From Mycobacterium sp. 1164966.3 (lineage in GTDB: Bacteria > Actinomycetota > Actinomycetes > Mycobacteriales > Mycobacteriaceae), in contig NZ_LZSG01000067.1 in NCBI RefSeq assembly GCF_001665395.1, positions 40,754 through 104,753 of the forward strand: DNA of 64,000 bases. The letters are read 5' to 3'. How positions within the stretch are numbered: position 1 is the stretch's first letter; each line of letters starts with the position of its first letter. The position numbers were made by a program, and so were the translations under genes. Shown piece by piece: positions 27,166-35,432 of the stretch. A model generated the notes under the pieces. The model had not been told where the DNA came from and ran no database searches. It was given only the letters and a program-made list of their open reading frames with translations.

Positions 27166-27734
27166 TACGACAGGTATCCGTTCAGTGCGTAGGTGAGTTC
27201 GCTGGCCAGGGCTTCAGCGTCTAGGACGGGCTGGACGATGTCCGCGGATTGAATGGTCGACTGGGTAATCAGCAACACCATGGTCGCCAGTTGCATGGGG
27301 TCGCCGGTCCGGACGCTGCCGTTGTCTTGGGCGACCTTCAGCCGGGCCGCCAGCCCCTCGATGAGGAACTGCTGACTGGTTCCGAGGCGCTCGGTGATGT
27401 ACACCCTGGCCAGCTGCGAGTGCATCACCTTCTTGATCAGCTCGTCGTCGCGCAACCGGTCGGCTACCGCGACGGTCTGTTTGACCAGCGCGTCCCGGTC
27501 GTCGCCGTCGAGCGGCACTTCGCGCACCACCTCGAGGAGATGGCCGGTAAGCAGGGCCGACATGATCGACGGCGTGTCCGGCCAACGGCGGTATACCGTC
27601 GGGCGGCTCACGCCCGCGCGCCGGGCGATCTCGGCGAGCGTCACCCGGTCCACGCCGAAGTCGAGAACACAACTCGCCGCTGCCGCAAGAATGCGGTCTC
27701 CGATGTCCTCGCCCGCATTACTGATTGACAACAT
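27165..27734 (-). CDS. TetR-family regulator (Rv2250c-like)
   Basis: 189 aa from the ATG at 27734, the same length as Rv2250c. The HTH reads VTLAEIARRAGVSRPTVYRRWPDTPSI. It is divergent from the flavoprotein gene across only 17 bases, and its 3' end touches glpD1. It probably controls this glycerol-phosphate locus. No ribosome site fits the short gap, so the transcript is probably leaderless. Confidence 0.88.
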   Translation of the reverse strand: MLSISNAGEDIGDRILAAAASCVLDFGVDRVTLAEIARRAGVSRPTVYRRWPDTPSIMSALLTGHLLEVVREVPLDGDDRDALVKQTVAVADRLRDDELIKKVMHSQLARVYITERLGTSQQFLIEGLAARLKVAQDNGSVRTGDPMQLATMVLLITQSTIQSADIVQPVLDAEALASELTYALNGYLS

Positions 27735-27740
27735 GTGTAA

Positions 27741-27747
27741 TACTGTA
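27741..27747. promoter_or_regulatory. Overlapping divergent -10 elements
   Basis: TACTGTA supplies TACTGT (plus strand, ending six bases before the flavoprotein ATG) and TACAGT (minus strand, ending eight bases before the TetR ATG). Both fit TANNNT at leaderless spacing, so the two promoters would share nearly the same bases. Confidence 0.5.
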
Positions 27748-27751
27748 ACGC

Positions 27752-29362
27752 ATGACGCATCTCGAGGAACTCCTTCCGCCGATGAAATGGAACGCGTGGG
27801 GAGATCCCGCCGCCGCCAAGCCACTCTCCGACGGCATCAAAGCTCTGCTGAAGCAGGTTGTGGGCCTTGAGGATTCGGGTGAGGCCGAGCTGAAACCCGA
27901 CCAGGTGCAGCTGCGTCCGTCGGCCCTGTCGCAAGCCGATCGAGAGGCACTGGCCAAGATCGTCGGCGAAGAGTACCTGCGCACCGCGGACCGCGACCGG
28001 CTACTGCGCGCCGGCGGCAAGTCCACGCCCGACATGCTGCGCCGAAAGGACCGCGGCATCCAGGACGCGCCCGACGGGGTGCTGCTACCCGACGCCGAAG
28101 ACACCGTCGCCGCGATCCTGCGGTATTGCTCCGACCACGGCATCGCCGTGGTCCCATTCGGCGGCGGCACCAGCGTGACCGGCGGGCTCGATCCTGCTCG
28201 AGGTCAGTTCAGCGCGGTGATCTCGTTGGACTTGCGCCGCTTCAACGAGCTGCATTCGCTCGACGAGGTGTCCGGCATCGCCGAATTGGGCGCCGGCGTC
28301 ACCGGTCCGGACGCCGAACGCCTCCTGGGCGAACGGGGGTTCTCGCTCGGGCACTTCCCGCAGAGCTTCGAATACGCCACCATCGGCGGCTTCGCGGCGA
28401 CCCGATCATCGGGTCAGGATTCCGCGGGTTACGGCCGCTTCAACGACATGATCATCGGGCTCCGCATGATCACTCCCGTTGGGGTGCTGGATGTGGGCCG
28501 GGTAGCGGCGTCGGCGGCGGGCCCCGACCTGCGCCAGCTGGCGATCGGCTCGGAAGGGGTCTTCGGCGTCATCACCAAGGTGCGGTTGCGGGTGCACCGG
28601 GTGCCGGAGACCACCCGCTATGAGGCGTGGTCGTTTCCGGACTTCGCGACGGGCGCCGCGGCTCTGCGCGCAGTCACCCAGATCGGTACCGGACCCACCG
28701 TTGTGCGGCTCTCCGACGAAGCTGAGACCGGAGTCAATCTCGCGACCACCGAGTCGATCGGCGAAAACCAGATTACCGGCGGCTGTTTGGGATTGACATT
28801 GTTCGAGGGGACCAAGGACCATACCGAAAGCCGGCACGCCGAGACGCGCGCGCTGCTGGAATCCCTGGGCGGCAAATCGCTGGGCGAAGGCCCGGCGCAG
28901 GCCTGGGAACGTGGGCGGTTCGCCGCGCCCTACCTGCGCGACTCGCTGCTGTCGGCGGGCGCACTCTGCGAGACGCTGGAAACCGCTACCGATTGGTCCA
29001 ACTTGCCGGCGCTGAAAGCCGCTGTCACGGAGGCTCTTACGTCGTCGCTGGCCGAGTCGGGAACGCCGGCGCTGGTGATGTGCCACATCTCGCACGTCTA
29101 CCCCACCGGCGCGTCGCTGTACTTCACTGTGCTTGCCGGACAACGCGGCAATCCGGTCGAGCAGTGGATGGCCGCCAAGAAGGCCGCCTCCGACGCGATT
29201 ATGGCCACCGGCGGCACCATCACCCACCACCATGCCGTCGGCGCCGATCACCGCGCCTGGATGCGTGACGAGGTGGGCGATCTGGGCGTGCAGCTGCTGG
29301 CTGCCGTCAAGGCGACATTGGATCCGGCCGGAATCCTCAACCCCGGCAAGCTGATTCCGTGA
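27752..29362 (+). CDS. FAD-linked oxidase, alkyl-DHAP-synthase-like (Rv2251)
   Basis: 536 aa. PCMH-type FAD-binding domain with VVPFGGGTSVTGGLDPARGQ and SLGHFPQSFEYATIGGF; a C-terminal HHHAVGADH that matches the catalytic His cluster of alkyldihydroxyacetone-phosphate synthase (AGPS). AGPS makes the ether bond of ether lipids from acyl-DHAP. Whether mycobacteria make such lipids this way is unproven, but DHAP-producing GlpD1 is next door. The GTG of the DAG kinase overlaps its stop. Confidence 0.85.
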   Translation: MTHLEELLPPMKWNAWGDPAAAKPLSDGIKALLKQVVGLEDSGEAELKPDQVQLRPSALSQADREALAKIVGEEYLRTADRDRLLRAGGKSTPDMLRRKDRGIQDAPDGVLLPDAEDTVAAILRYCSDHGIAVVPFGGGTSVTGGLDPARGQFSAVISLDLRRFNELHSLDEVSGIAELGAGVTGPDAERLLGERGFSLGHFPQSFEYATIGGFAATRSSGQDSAGYGRFNDMIIGLRMITPVGVLDVGRVAASAAGPDLRQLAIGSEGVFGVITKVRLRVHRVPETTRYEAWSFPDFATGAAALRAVTQIGTGPTVVRLSDEAETGVNLATTESIGENQITGGCLGLTLFEGTKDHTESRHAETRALLESLGGKSLGEGPAQAWERGRFAAPYLRDSLLSAGALCETLETATDWSNLPALKAAVTEALTSSLAESGTPALVMCHISHVYPTGASLYFTVLAGQRGNPVEQWMAAKKAASDAIMATGGTITHHHAVGADHRAWMRDEVGDLGVQLLAAVKATLDPAGILNPGKLIP

Positions 29363-30282
29363 ACCGGCGAGAGATCAGCAAGGTCACGGCGCTGACCAAT
29401 CCACTGTCGGGGCACGGCGCCGCGGTGGCGGCCTCGCAGCGCGCGATCGCCCGGCTTCAGCACCGTGGTGTGGAAGTCATCGAGATCGTCGGCGAAAATG
29501 CCGCAGACGCACGGTATCTCGTCGCCGCGGCCGTCGAGAAGGGAACCGACGCAGTGGTCGTCACCGGCGGTGACGGCGTCATCTCCAACGCGCTGCAGGT
29601 GCTGGCCGGCACCGACGTTCCGCTGGGAATCATCCCGGCGGGCACCGGCAACGACCACGCCCGTGAATTCGAGATTCCCACAAAGGATCCCGAAGCCGCC
29701 GCAGACGTCGTCGTCGACGGCTGGACGAAAACCATTGACCTGGGCCGGGTTCGGTCCGACGACAACGGCGGCCAGAAGTGGTTCGGGACCGTGGCGGCAA
29801 CGGGATTCGATTCCCTGGTCACCGACCGGGCCAACCGGATGACGTGGCCACACGGGCGTTTGCGCTATTACGTTGCGATGTTCGCCGAACTGTCGCAGCT
29901 GCGGCTGTTGCCCTTCCGGTTGGTGCTCGACGGAGCACAGGAGATCGAGGCCGATCTCACGCTGACCGCCTTCGGCAACACCCGCAGCTACGGCGGGGGG
30001 ATGCAGATCTGCCCCAACGCCGACCCCTCCGACGGCCTGCTCGACATCACCATGGTGGCGTCGGCATCGCGAACGAAATTGGTCCGCTTCTTTCCCACCG
30101 CTCTCAAAGGCACCCACATCGAGTTGGACGAGGTGACCACCACGCGTGCCAAGACCGTGGAAGTCGAGTGCCCCGGGATCAACGTGTATGCCGACGGTGA
30201 CTTTGTCTGCCCGCTACCCGCGGAGATCTCGGCGGTGCCGGCCGCGTTGCACATTCTGCGTCCGCACGCCGCCAGCGGCTAG
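29359..30282 (+). CDS. Diacylglycerol kinase (Rv2252-like)
   Basis: 307 aa. DAGKc domain with GGDGV (the nucleotide motif is usually GGDGT), then GIIPAGTGNDHAREF, and the metal-site region YGGGMQICPNADPSDGLLDI. Rv2252 phosphorylates diacylglycerol and other lipids and is linked to phosphatidylinositol mannoside synthesis. The GTG start overlaps the flavoprotein stop (GTGA). The gap to the next gene (30283-30391) shows nothing. Confidence 0.9.
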   Translation: MNRREISKVTALTNPLSGHGAAVAASQRAIARLQHRGVEVIEIVGENAADARYLVAAAVEKGTDAVVVTGGDGVISNALQVLAGTDVPLGIIPAGTGNDHAREFEIPTKDPEAAADVVVDGWTKTIDLGRVRSDDNGGQKWFGTVAATGFDSLVTDRANRMTWPHGRLRYYVAMFAELSQLRLLPFRLVLDGAQEIEADLTLTAFGNTRSYGGGMQICPNADPSDGLLDITMVASASRTKLVRFFPTALKGTHIELDEVTTTRAKTVEVECPGINVYADGDFVCPLPAEISAVPAALHILRPHAASG

Positions 30283-30391
30283 AGGGGTATCTCCTTTGAG
30301 ATGGTGATATCACCGGCGACATCGCATTTCAGAAGTGGAAGAGCCTGCCGCGGCGGTGCTGAAGTGACGCATGTGGCTGGGACCGACCGCG

Positions 30392-30904
30392 TCAGCCGAC
30401 TCCCCGACTGAGCCACGTCACCTCACCGGCGTCGCCGCCGTCGCGGTAGACCTCGAGCGCCTCGTCCCACGCCGTTCCCAACACGGAGTCGAGCTCGGCG
30501 GCAAGTGTGTCGGCACCCTGCGCCATCAGCGCCCGCAGCCGCATCTCCCCGACCATGATGTCGCCGTTGGCGCTCATCGACCCGCTCCACAAGCCGAGCT
30601 GCGGAGTGTGGCTGAATCGCTGGCCGTCGACCCCCGGACTCGGGTCCTCGGTGACCTCGAACCGCAATACCGACCAGGAGCGCAGCGCGTCGGCCAACCG
30701 GGCGCCGGTGCCCACCGGCCCCACCCAGTTGGTGACCGCGCGCAGCTGTCCCGGCATGGCCGGCTGCGGCGTCCACACCAGGTTCGCCTTGGACTGCAGA
30801 GTCGACGACAACGCCCACTCGACATGTGGGCAGACCGCCGCGGGCGAGGCGTGCACGTACACCACGCCAGTCGTCACATCGGCGAATTGATTCGATGCAC
30901 GCAT
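30392..30904 (-). CDS. DUF3145 protein (Rv2256c-like)
   Basis: 170 aa from the ATG at 30904, with AAGGAG eight bases upstream. Reads MRASNQFADVTTGVVYVHAS then PHVEWALSSTL, typical of the actinobacterial DUF3145 family. Function unknown; soluble. Matches the Rv2256c position before Rv2257c and Rv2258c homologues. An in-frame extension to 30976 was dropped because of the ribosome site. Confidence 0.88.
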   Translation of the reverse strand: MRASNQFADVTTGVVYVHASPAAVCPHVEWALSSTLQSKANLVWTPQPAMPGQLRAVTNWVGPVGTGARLADALRSWSVLRFEVTEDPSPGVDGQRFSHTPQLGLWSGSMSANGDIMVGEMRLRALMAQGADTLAAELDSVLGTAWDEALEVYRDGGDAGEVTWLSRGVG

Positions 30905-31044
30905 CTGCTGCTCCTTCGGTTCCACGAGGGACGTCTTCCCCAACGACCTGGTGAACCCGATAAGCAGGATGCTCAAGATGTATTTGTGTCTTGCGTGTCT
31001 ATTGTGCCTCGTGATACCCGTGTTGCGCTAGTGTCCAGTTTCTA

Positions 31045-31866
31045 TCAGATGTATTGCGATAGGACCGCATCTGAAAGTGCTGGCCAGAGGTCCAGCGCCC
31101 ATTCGCCGAAATCGCGGTCGGTCAGCACCACCAACGCCACATCCGCCTCGGGATCTGCCCAGACGAAGCCGCCCGCCTGGCCGAAATGGCCGTACGTGCG
31201 CGCCGAGTTGCGCGAGCCGGTCCAGTGCGGCAACTTGTCATCCCTGATCTCGAAGCCCAGCCCCCAGTCGTTGGGCCGCTGCGCGCCGTAGCCGGGCAAG
31301 ACACCGTCCAGCCCGGGAAACTGCACGCTGGTGGCCTCGGCGTGCATCGAAGCGGAGACCGTCGACGGCCGCAGCAGCTCCCCGGCAAACGCCGCAAGGT
31401 CAGCAACCGTCGAGGCTGCCCCGAACCCGGCGGCCGCAGCGCCACCGTCCAACCGGGTGGCCTTCATCGCGAGCGGCTCGCACACCGCCTCGGCCAGGTA
31501 ACGGTCGAACTCGATCCCCGACTCTTGCTGCACCGTCTCGGCCAGCACCGTGAAGCCGGTGTTCGAATACACCCGTCGGGTACCGGGCCTTGCCAGCACC
31601 TTGTCGGAAGTCATCGCCAGGCCCGAGGCGTGCGCCAGCAAATGCCGGACGGTGGAACCCGGCGGGCCCGCCGGAGTGTCCAGGTCGACGACGCCCTCCT
31701 CGACGGCTACCTGCACCGCACGGGCGACCAGCGGTTTGGTGACCGACGCCAACGCGAAAACCCGGTTGGTGTCGCCGTGGGTGGCCAGCACACCGGTGGG
31801 TGCTATGACCGCCGCGGCAGCCGTCGAAACCGGCCAATTTTCCAGGATCTCGAGCGCGGCCATCAA
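31045..31866 (-). CDS. Serine hydrolase, beta-lactamase/DD-peptidase fold (Rv2257c-like)
   Basis: 273 aa. SxxK in LASVTKPLVAR, YxN in RVYSNTGFTVLAE and HxG-type HFGQAGGFVW make a complete class C / esterase-like active site. No signal peptide, so probably cytosolic and more likely an esterase than a cell-wall enzyme. Starts eight bases after the methyltransferase stop, so the two are one operon. Confidence 0.82.
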   Translation of the reverse strand: MMAALEILENWPVSTAAAAVIAPTGVLATHGDTNRVFALASVTKPLVARAVQVAVEEGVVDLDTPAGPPGSTVRHLLAHASGLAMTSDKVLARPGTRRVYSNTGFTVLAETVQQESGIEFDRYLAEAVCEPLAMKATRLDGGAAAAGFGAASTVADLAAFAGELLRPSTVSASMHAEATSVQFPGLDGVLPGYGAQRPNDWGLGFEIRDDKLPHWTGSRNSARTYGHFGQAGGFVWADPEADVALVVLTDRDFGEWALDLWPALSDAVLSQYI

Positions 31867-31874
31867 CTTCCCTG

Positions 31875-32927
31875 CTATTTCCGGGCGATGTAGTAGAGGT
31901 TGATCGGATCCGACTCGACCTCTGCCACTTCCACGTCGTCGAACCCGGCGTCAGCAAGCATCGAAACCGCCAACTGCCGTCCCCATACTGCGCCCAGCCC
32001 GGCGCCGTCCATGGCCAGCGACACCGTCATGCAGTGCATCATCGAGGTGGCGTAGAGGTAGGTGCTCATCGGGACGCCGACGTTTTCCTCGAGCCGGCTA
32101 GACGCCTTGACGTCGGCCATCAAGAGGACACCGCCCGGCCGCAGGGCGCGATGGATGTTTTCCAGCACGCGGGCCGGCTGGGCCTGATCGTGGATGGCGT
32201 CGAACACCGTGATCACGTCATATTCGGCGACCTTGTCCAAGTCGGCCAGATTGTGGCTCTCGAAGCTCGCGTTCGTCAGACCCAGCTCGGCCGCTTCCGA
32301 GCGCCCGGTCGCGATCGCCTCTTCGGAAAAGTCGACGCCGGTGAATCGGCTGGCCGGGAACGCCCGGGCCATCAGGTTGATCGCATGCCCGCTGCCGCAT
32401 CCGAAGTCGGCCACGTCGGCTCCGGCTCGCAGGCGCTGAACCAGGCCGTCGACCAACGGCAGCACCACATCGATCAGCGCGGCATCGAAGACCACGCCGC
32501 TCATCTCGGCCATCAGCGCGTGAAAGCGGGGGAATTCGCTGTAGGGCAGGCCGCCGCCGGCCCGCACGCAGCCGATGATCTTCTGCTCGACTTCGCTGAG
32601 CAACGGGATGAACGAGGCCACGACGGCAAGGTTGTTGGGCCCGGCCGCCCGGGTCAGCACGCCGGCGCGGTGGGCGGGCAATGCATACGTCGCGGTCTGC
32701 GCGTCGTAGTCGACGACGTGGCCGGTGGTCATGCCGCCCAGCCACTCCCGGACGTAACGCTCGTTGAGGCCTGCGGCCGTAGCGATTTCGGCACTGGTGG
32801 ACGGCGGCAGCCCGGCCATGGTGTCCAGCAGACCGGTCTGGTGCCCGATGCTGAGCAGAATCGCCAGACTGGCGCTGTCCAGAGCCGCGGTCATCCGCTC
32901 GGTGAACTGCTCCGCCGTCTCGGTCAT
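31875..32927 (-). CDS. SAM-dependent methyltransferase with winged-helix N-terminus (Rv2258c-like)
   Basis: 350 aa. The N-terminal 90 residues form a winged-helix dimerisation domain (TSAEIATAAGLNERYVREWLGGM); the Rossmann methyltransferase follows with VADFGCGSGHAINLMARAFP (SAM motif I) and YDVITVFDAIHDQAQP. Rv2258c has this layout and was once called a regulator because of the winged helix. Substrate unknown. Operon with the serine hydrolase. Confidence 0.88.
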   Translation of the reverse strand: MTETAEQFTERMTAALDSASLAILLSIGHQTGLLDTMAGLPPSTSAEIATAAGLNERYVREWLGGMTTGHVVDYDAQTATYALPAHRAGVLTRAAGPNNLAVVASFIPLLSEVEQKIIGCVRAGGGLPYSEFPRFHALMAEMSGVVFDAALIDVVLPLVDGLVQRLRAGADVADFGCGSGHAINLMARAFPASRFTGVDFSEEAIATGRSEAAELGLTNASFESHNLADLDKVAEYDVITVFDAIHDQAQPARVLENIHRALRPGGVLLMADVKASSRLEENVGVPMSTYLYATSMMHCMTVSLAMDGAGLGAVWGRQLAVSMLADAGFDDVEVAEVESDPINLYYIARK

Positions 32928-33074
32928 GCTCTGGGACGCTACACCCGCCTAATGGCGCGTCGAGCCTGCCGTCAGGGCGCCCGACTTCGCCTAATCGAGT
33001 GCCTCAGCGCAGGATCGGCGCCACCACGGCAGACTCGATGACTATTGCGGATGGTGGCGACTAGTTTGGTGCCC

Positions 33075-34160
33075 ATGAGTCAGACAGTGCGAGGCGTCAT
33101 TTCCCGCAACAAGGGCGAACCGGTCGAGTTGGTCGACATTGTCATCCCTGATCCCGGGCCCGGCGAAGCCGTGGTCGACGTCATCGCCTGCGGGGTCTGC
33201 CACACCGATCTCACCTACCGCGACGGCGGCATCAACGACGAATACCCGTTCCTCCTCGGGCACGAAGCCGCCGGGACCGTCGAAGCCGTCGGCCCCGGCG
33301 TGACCGCCGTCGAACCCGGAGACTTCGTGATCCTGAACTGGCGCGCGGTCTGCGGCCAGTGCCGGGCCTGCAAACGGGGCCGGCCTCGCCTCTGCTTCAA
33401 CACCTTCAACGCCGAACAGAAGATGACGCTGACCGACGGCACCGAACTGACCCCGGCGCTGGGCATCGGGGCATTCGCCGACAAGACCCTGGTGCATTCC
33501 GGCCAGTGCACCAAAGTCGACCCCCAGGCCGATCCCGCCGTCGCCGGTCTCTTGGGCTGCGGAATGATGGCCGGCATCGGTGCGGCGATCAACACCGGCG
33601 GTGTCACCCGCGACGACACGGTGGCGGTCATCGGCTGCGGCGGGGTGGGCGATGCCGCGATCGCCGGTGCCGAGCTGGTCGGAGCCAAACGCATCATCGC
33701 CGTCGACACCGACAACACGAAACTGGACTGGGCCCGCAAGTTCGGCGCCACCCACACCATCAACGCCCGCGAGTTAGACGCCGTCAAAACCATCCAGGAC
33801 CTCACCGACGGCTTCGGCGCCGACGTGGTGATCGACGCCGTCGGACGACCCGAGACCTGGAAGCAGGCCTTCTACGCGCGCGATCTCGCCGGAACCGTGG
33901 TGCTGGTCGGGGTGCCTACGCCCGATATGCGTCTGGACATGCCGCTGGTGGACTTCTTCTCCCACGGCGGGTCGCTGAAGTCGTCGTGGTACGGCGATTG
34001 CCTACCCGAACGCGACTTCCCCACCCTGATCGACCTCTACCTGCAGGGCCGGCTACCGCTGGACAAGTTCGTCTCCGAACGAATCGGGCTCGGTGACATC
34101 GAGGAGGCATTCCACAAAATGCACGACGGCAAGGTGCTGCGTTCGGTGGTGATTCTGTAA
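33075..34160 (+). CDS. mscR: S-nitrosomycothiol reductase / mycothiol-dependent formaldehyde dehydrogenase
   Basis: 361 aa from ATG 33075, equal in length to Rv2259. A zinc alcohol dehydrogenase of class III type: catalytic zinc ligands in ACGVCHTDL and GHEAAG, structural zinc in CGQCRACKRGRPRLC, and NAD motif VIGCGGVGDAAIAGAEL. It reduces S-nitrosomycothiol and oxidises S-hydroxymethyl-mycothiol, protecting against NO and formaldehyde. Overlaps the MBL-fold gene by one base (TAATG), so the two products probably act together. Confidence 0.95.
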   Translation: MSQTVRGVISRNKGEPVELVDIVIPDPGPGEAVVDVIACGVCHTDLTYRDGGINDEYPFLLGHEAAGTVEAVGPGVTAVEPGDFVILNWRAVCGQCRACKRGRPRLCFNTFNAEQKMTLTDGTELTPALGIGAFADKTLVHSGQCTKVDPQADPAVAGLLGCGMMAGIGAAINTGGVTRDDTVAVIGCGGVGDAAIAGAELVGAKRIIAVDTDNTKLDWARKFGATHTINARELDAVKTIQDLTDGFGADVVIDAVGRPETWKQAFYARDLAGTVVLVGVPTPDMRLDMPLVDFFSHGGSLKSSWYGDCLPERDFPTLIDLYLQGRLPLDKFVSERIGLGDIEEAFHKMHDGKVLRSVVIL

Positions 34161-34783
34161 TGGTTGCAATCGAAAAGGTCGTCACGCACGGCACATTCGA
34201 ACTCGACGGTGGCAGTTGGGAAGTCGACAACAACATCTGGCTGGTCGGCGACAACTCCAATGTCGTGGTCTTCGACGCCGCCCACACCGCGGAACCGATC
34301 ATCGAGGCCGTCAACGGCCGCCACGTGGTCGCGGTGGTGTGCACACATGGCCACAACGATCACGTCACGGTGGCTCCCGAGCTGGGCAAGACACTCGATG
34401 CACCGGTGCTGCTACACCCCGGCGACGATGTGCTGTGGCGAATGACGCACCCCGACAAGGACTTTCAAACTATTTCCGACGGGCACACACTGACCGTCGC
34501 GGGCATGCAATTGCAGGCGCTGCACACTCCGGGCCACTCGCCCGGATCGATGTGCTGGTATGCCTTCGACCTGGGTGTGGTCTTCAGCGGCGACACGCTG
34601 TTCTCCGGCGGCCCGGGCGCGACGGGCCGTTCGTACTCCGACTTCCCGACGATTCTGCAGTCGATTTCCGAACGGCTCGGACAGTTGCCCGGCGAGACGA
34701 TCGTGCACACCGGCCACGGCGACGACACAACCATCGGCGACGAGATCATTCATTACGAGGAGTGGGTCGCCCGCGGACACTAG
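34160..34783 (+). CDS. Metallo-beta-lactamase-fold hydrolase (Rv2260-like)
   Basis: 207 aa. THGHNDHVT (HxHxDH), TPGHSPGSMCW, FSGDTLFSGGPGATGR and HTGHGDDT supply the full dinuclear zinc site, as in glyoxalase II-like thioesterases. Translationally coupled to mscR. The MscR product from formaldehyde would be S-formyl-mycothiol, and a thioester hydrolase next to it fits that job; this is inference. Confidence 0.85.
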   Translation: MVAIEKVVTHGTFELDGGSWEVDNNIWLVGDNSNVVVFDAAHTAEPIIEAVNGRHVVAVVCTHGHNDHVTVAPELGKTLDAPVLLHPGDDVLWRMTHPDKDFQTISDGHTLTVAGMQLQALHTPGHSPGSMCWYAFDLGVVFSGDTLFSGGPGATGRSYSDFPTILQSISERLGQLPGETIVHTGHGDDTTIGDEIIHYEEWVARGH

Positions 34784-34856
34784 TCACCGCCTCGTCGAGC
34801 GTGCGCAAAATGCCGGCCATTCCGCCGTATCGCGGTACAAACACGCACCCTCGCGG

Positions 34857-35432
34857 TCAGATCTGCGTGGCCATCACCGCCGACCTCACGGTGCGCCTGC
34901 TGCGCCCCAGCCACATCACCGAAAGGGCCAGATCGGCCAGGCCCACCACGAACAGTCCGACGAATACCCACACCAGATAGCCATACGAGCTCTGATGGCC
35001 GAAGGACAGCCGCGGACTGATGTAGCCGTTGACCTGGCCGTCGGTCGTGACGTTGTAGGTGCCCTCGGCCGGAACGTGCACCAGCCAAACCCGGACGTGC
35101 GCATCGTTGTTGACAGTCGTTGTGCTACCGATGCTTTCGGTGACGACGGGCTGCGCAACACCTTCCGGCGGGATGATCGTCACACCTAGCGGCGGCACCG
35201 GCAGACCACCGCCGTTGGTTCCGCCGATCACCACCGTGTGCAGGCTGGCGGTCACCTCACCGGCGGGCAGGTGCACACTGCCCGAGCCCGGGATCGGCAC
35301 TTCGCCGTAGGCGTCGTACTTGTCCAGAAAGAACGCGTTGAGGATCAACGTGGTGATGAACCCCGCGACCGACACCACCAAGATCACGATGGCGGCAGCT
35401 ACCGAAAACTTGGCGAGCCGTCTGCTGCTCAT
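34857..35432 (-). CDS. Two-helix membrane protein of unknown function
   Basis: 191 aa: an N-terminal helix (VAAAIVILVVSVAGFITTLIL), an extracytoplasmic beta-rich region of about 110 residues with repeated Val/Thr/Gly, and a C-terminal helix (YLVWVFVGLFVVGLADLALSV). Its ATG overlaps the lnt stop (ATGA), so it follows lnt in one operon. No family recognised. Confidence 0.75.
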   Translation of the reverse strand: MSSRRLAKFSVAAAIVILVVSVAGFITTLILNAFFLDKYDAYGEVPIPGSGSVHLPAGEVTASLHTVVIGGTNGGGLPVPPLGVTIIPPEGVAQPVVTESIGSTTTVNNDAHVRVWLVHVPAEGTYNVTTDGQVNGYISPRLSFGHQSSYGYLVWVFVGLFVVGLADLALSVMWLGRSRRTVRSAVMATQI

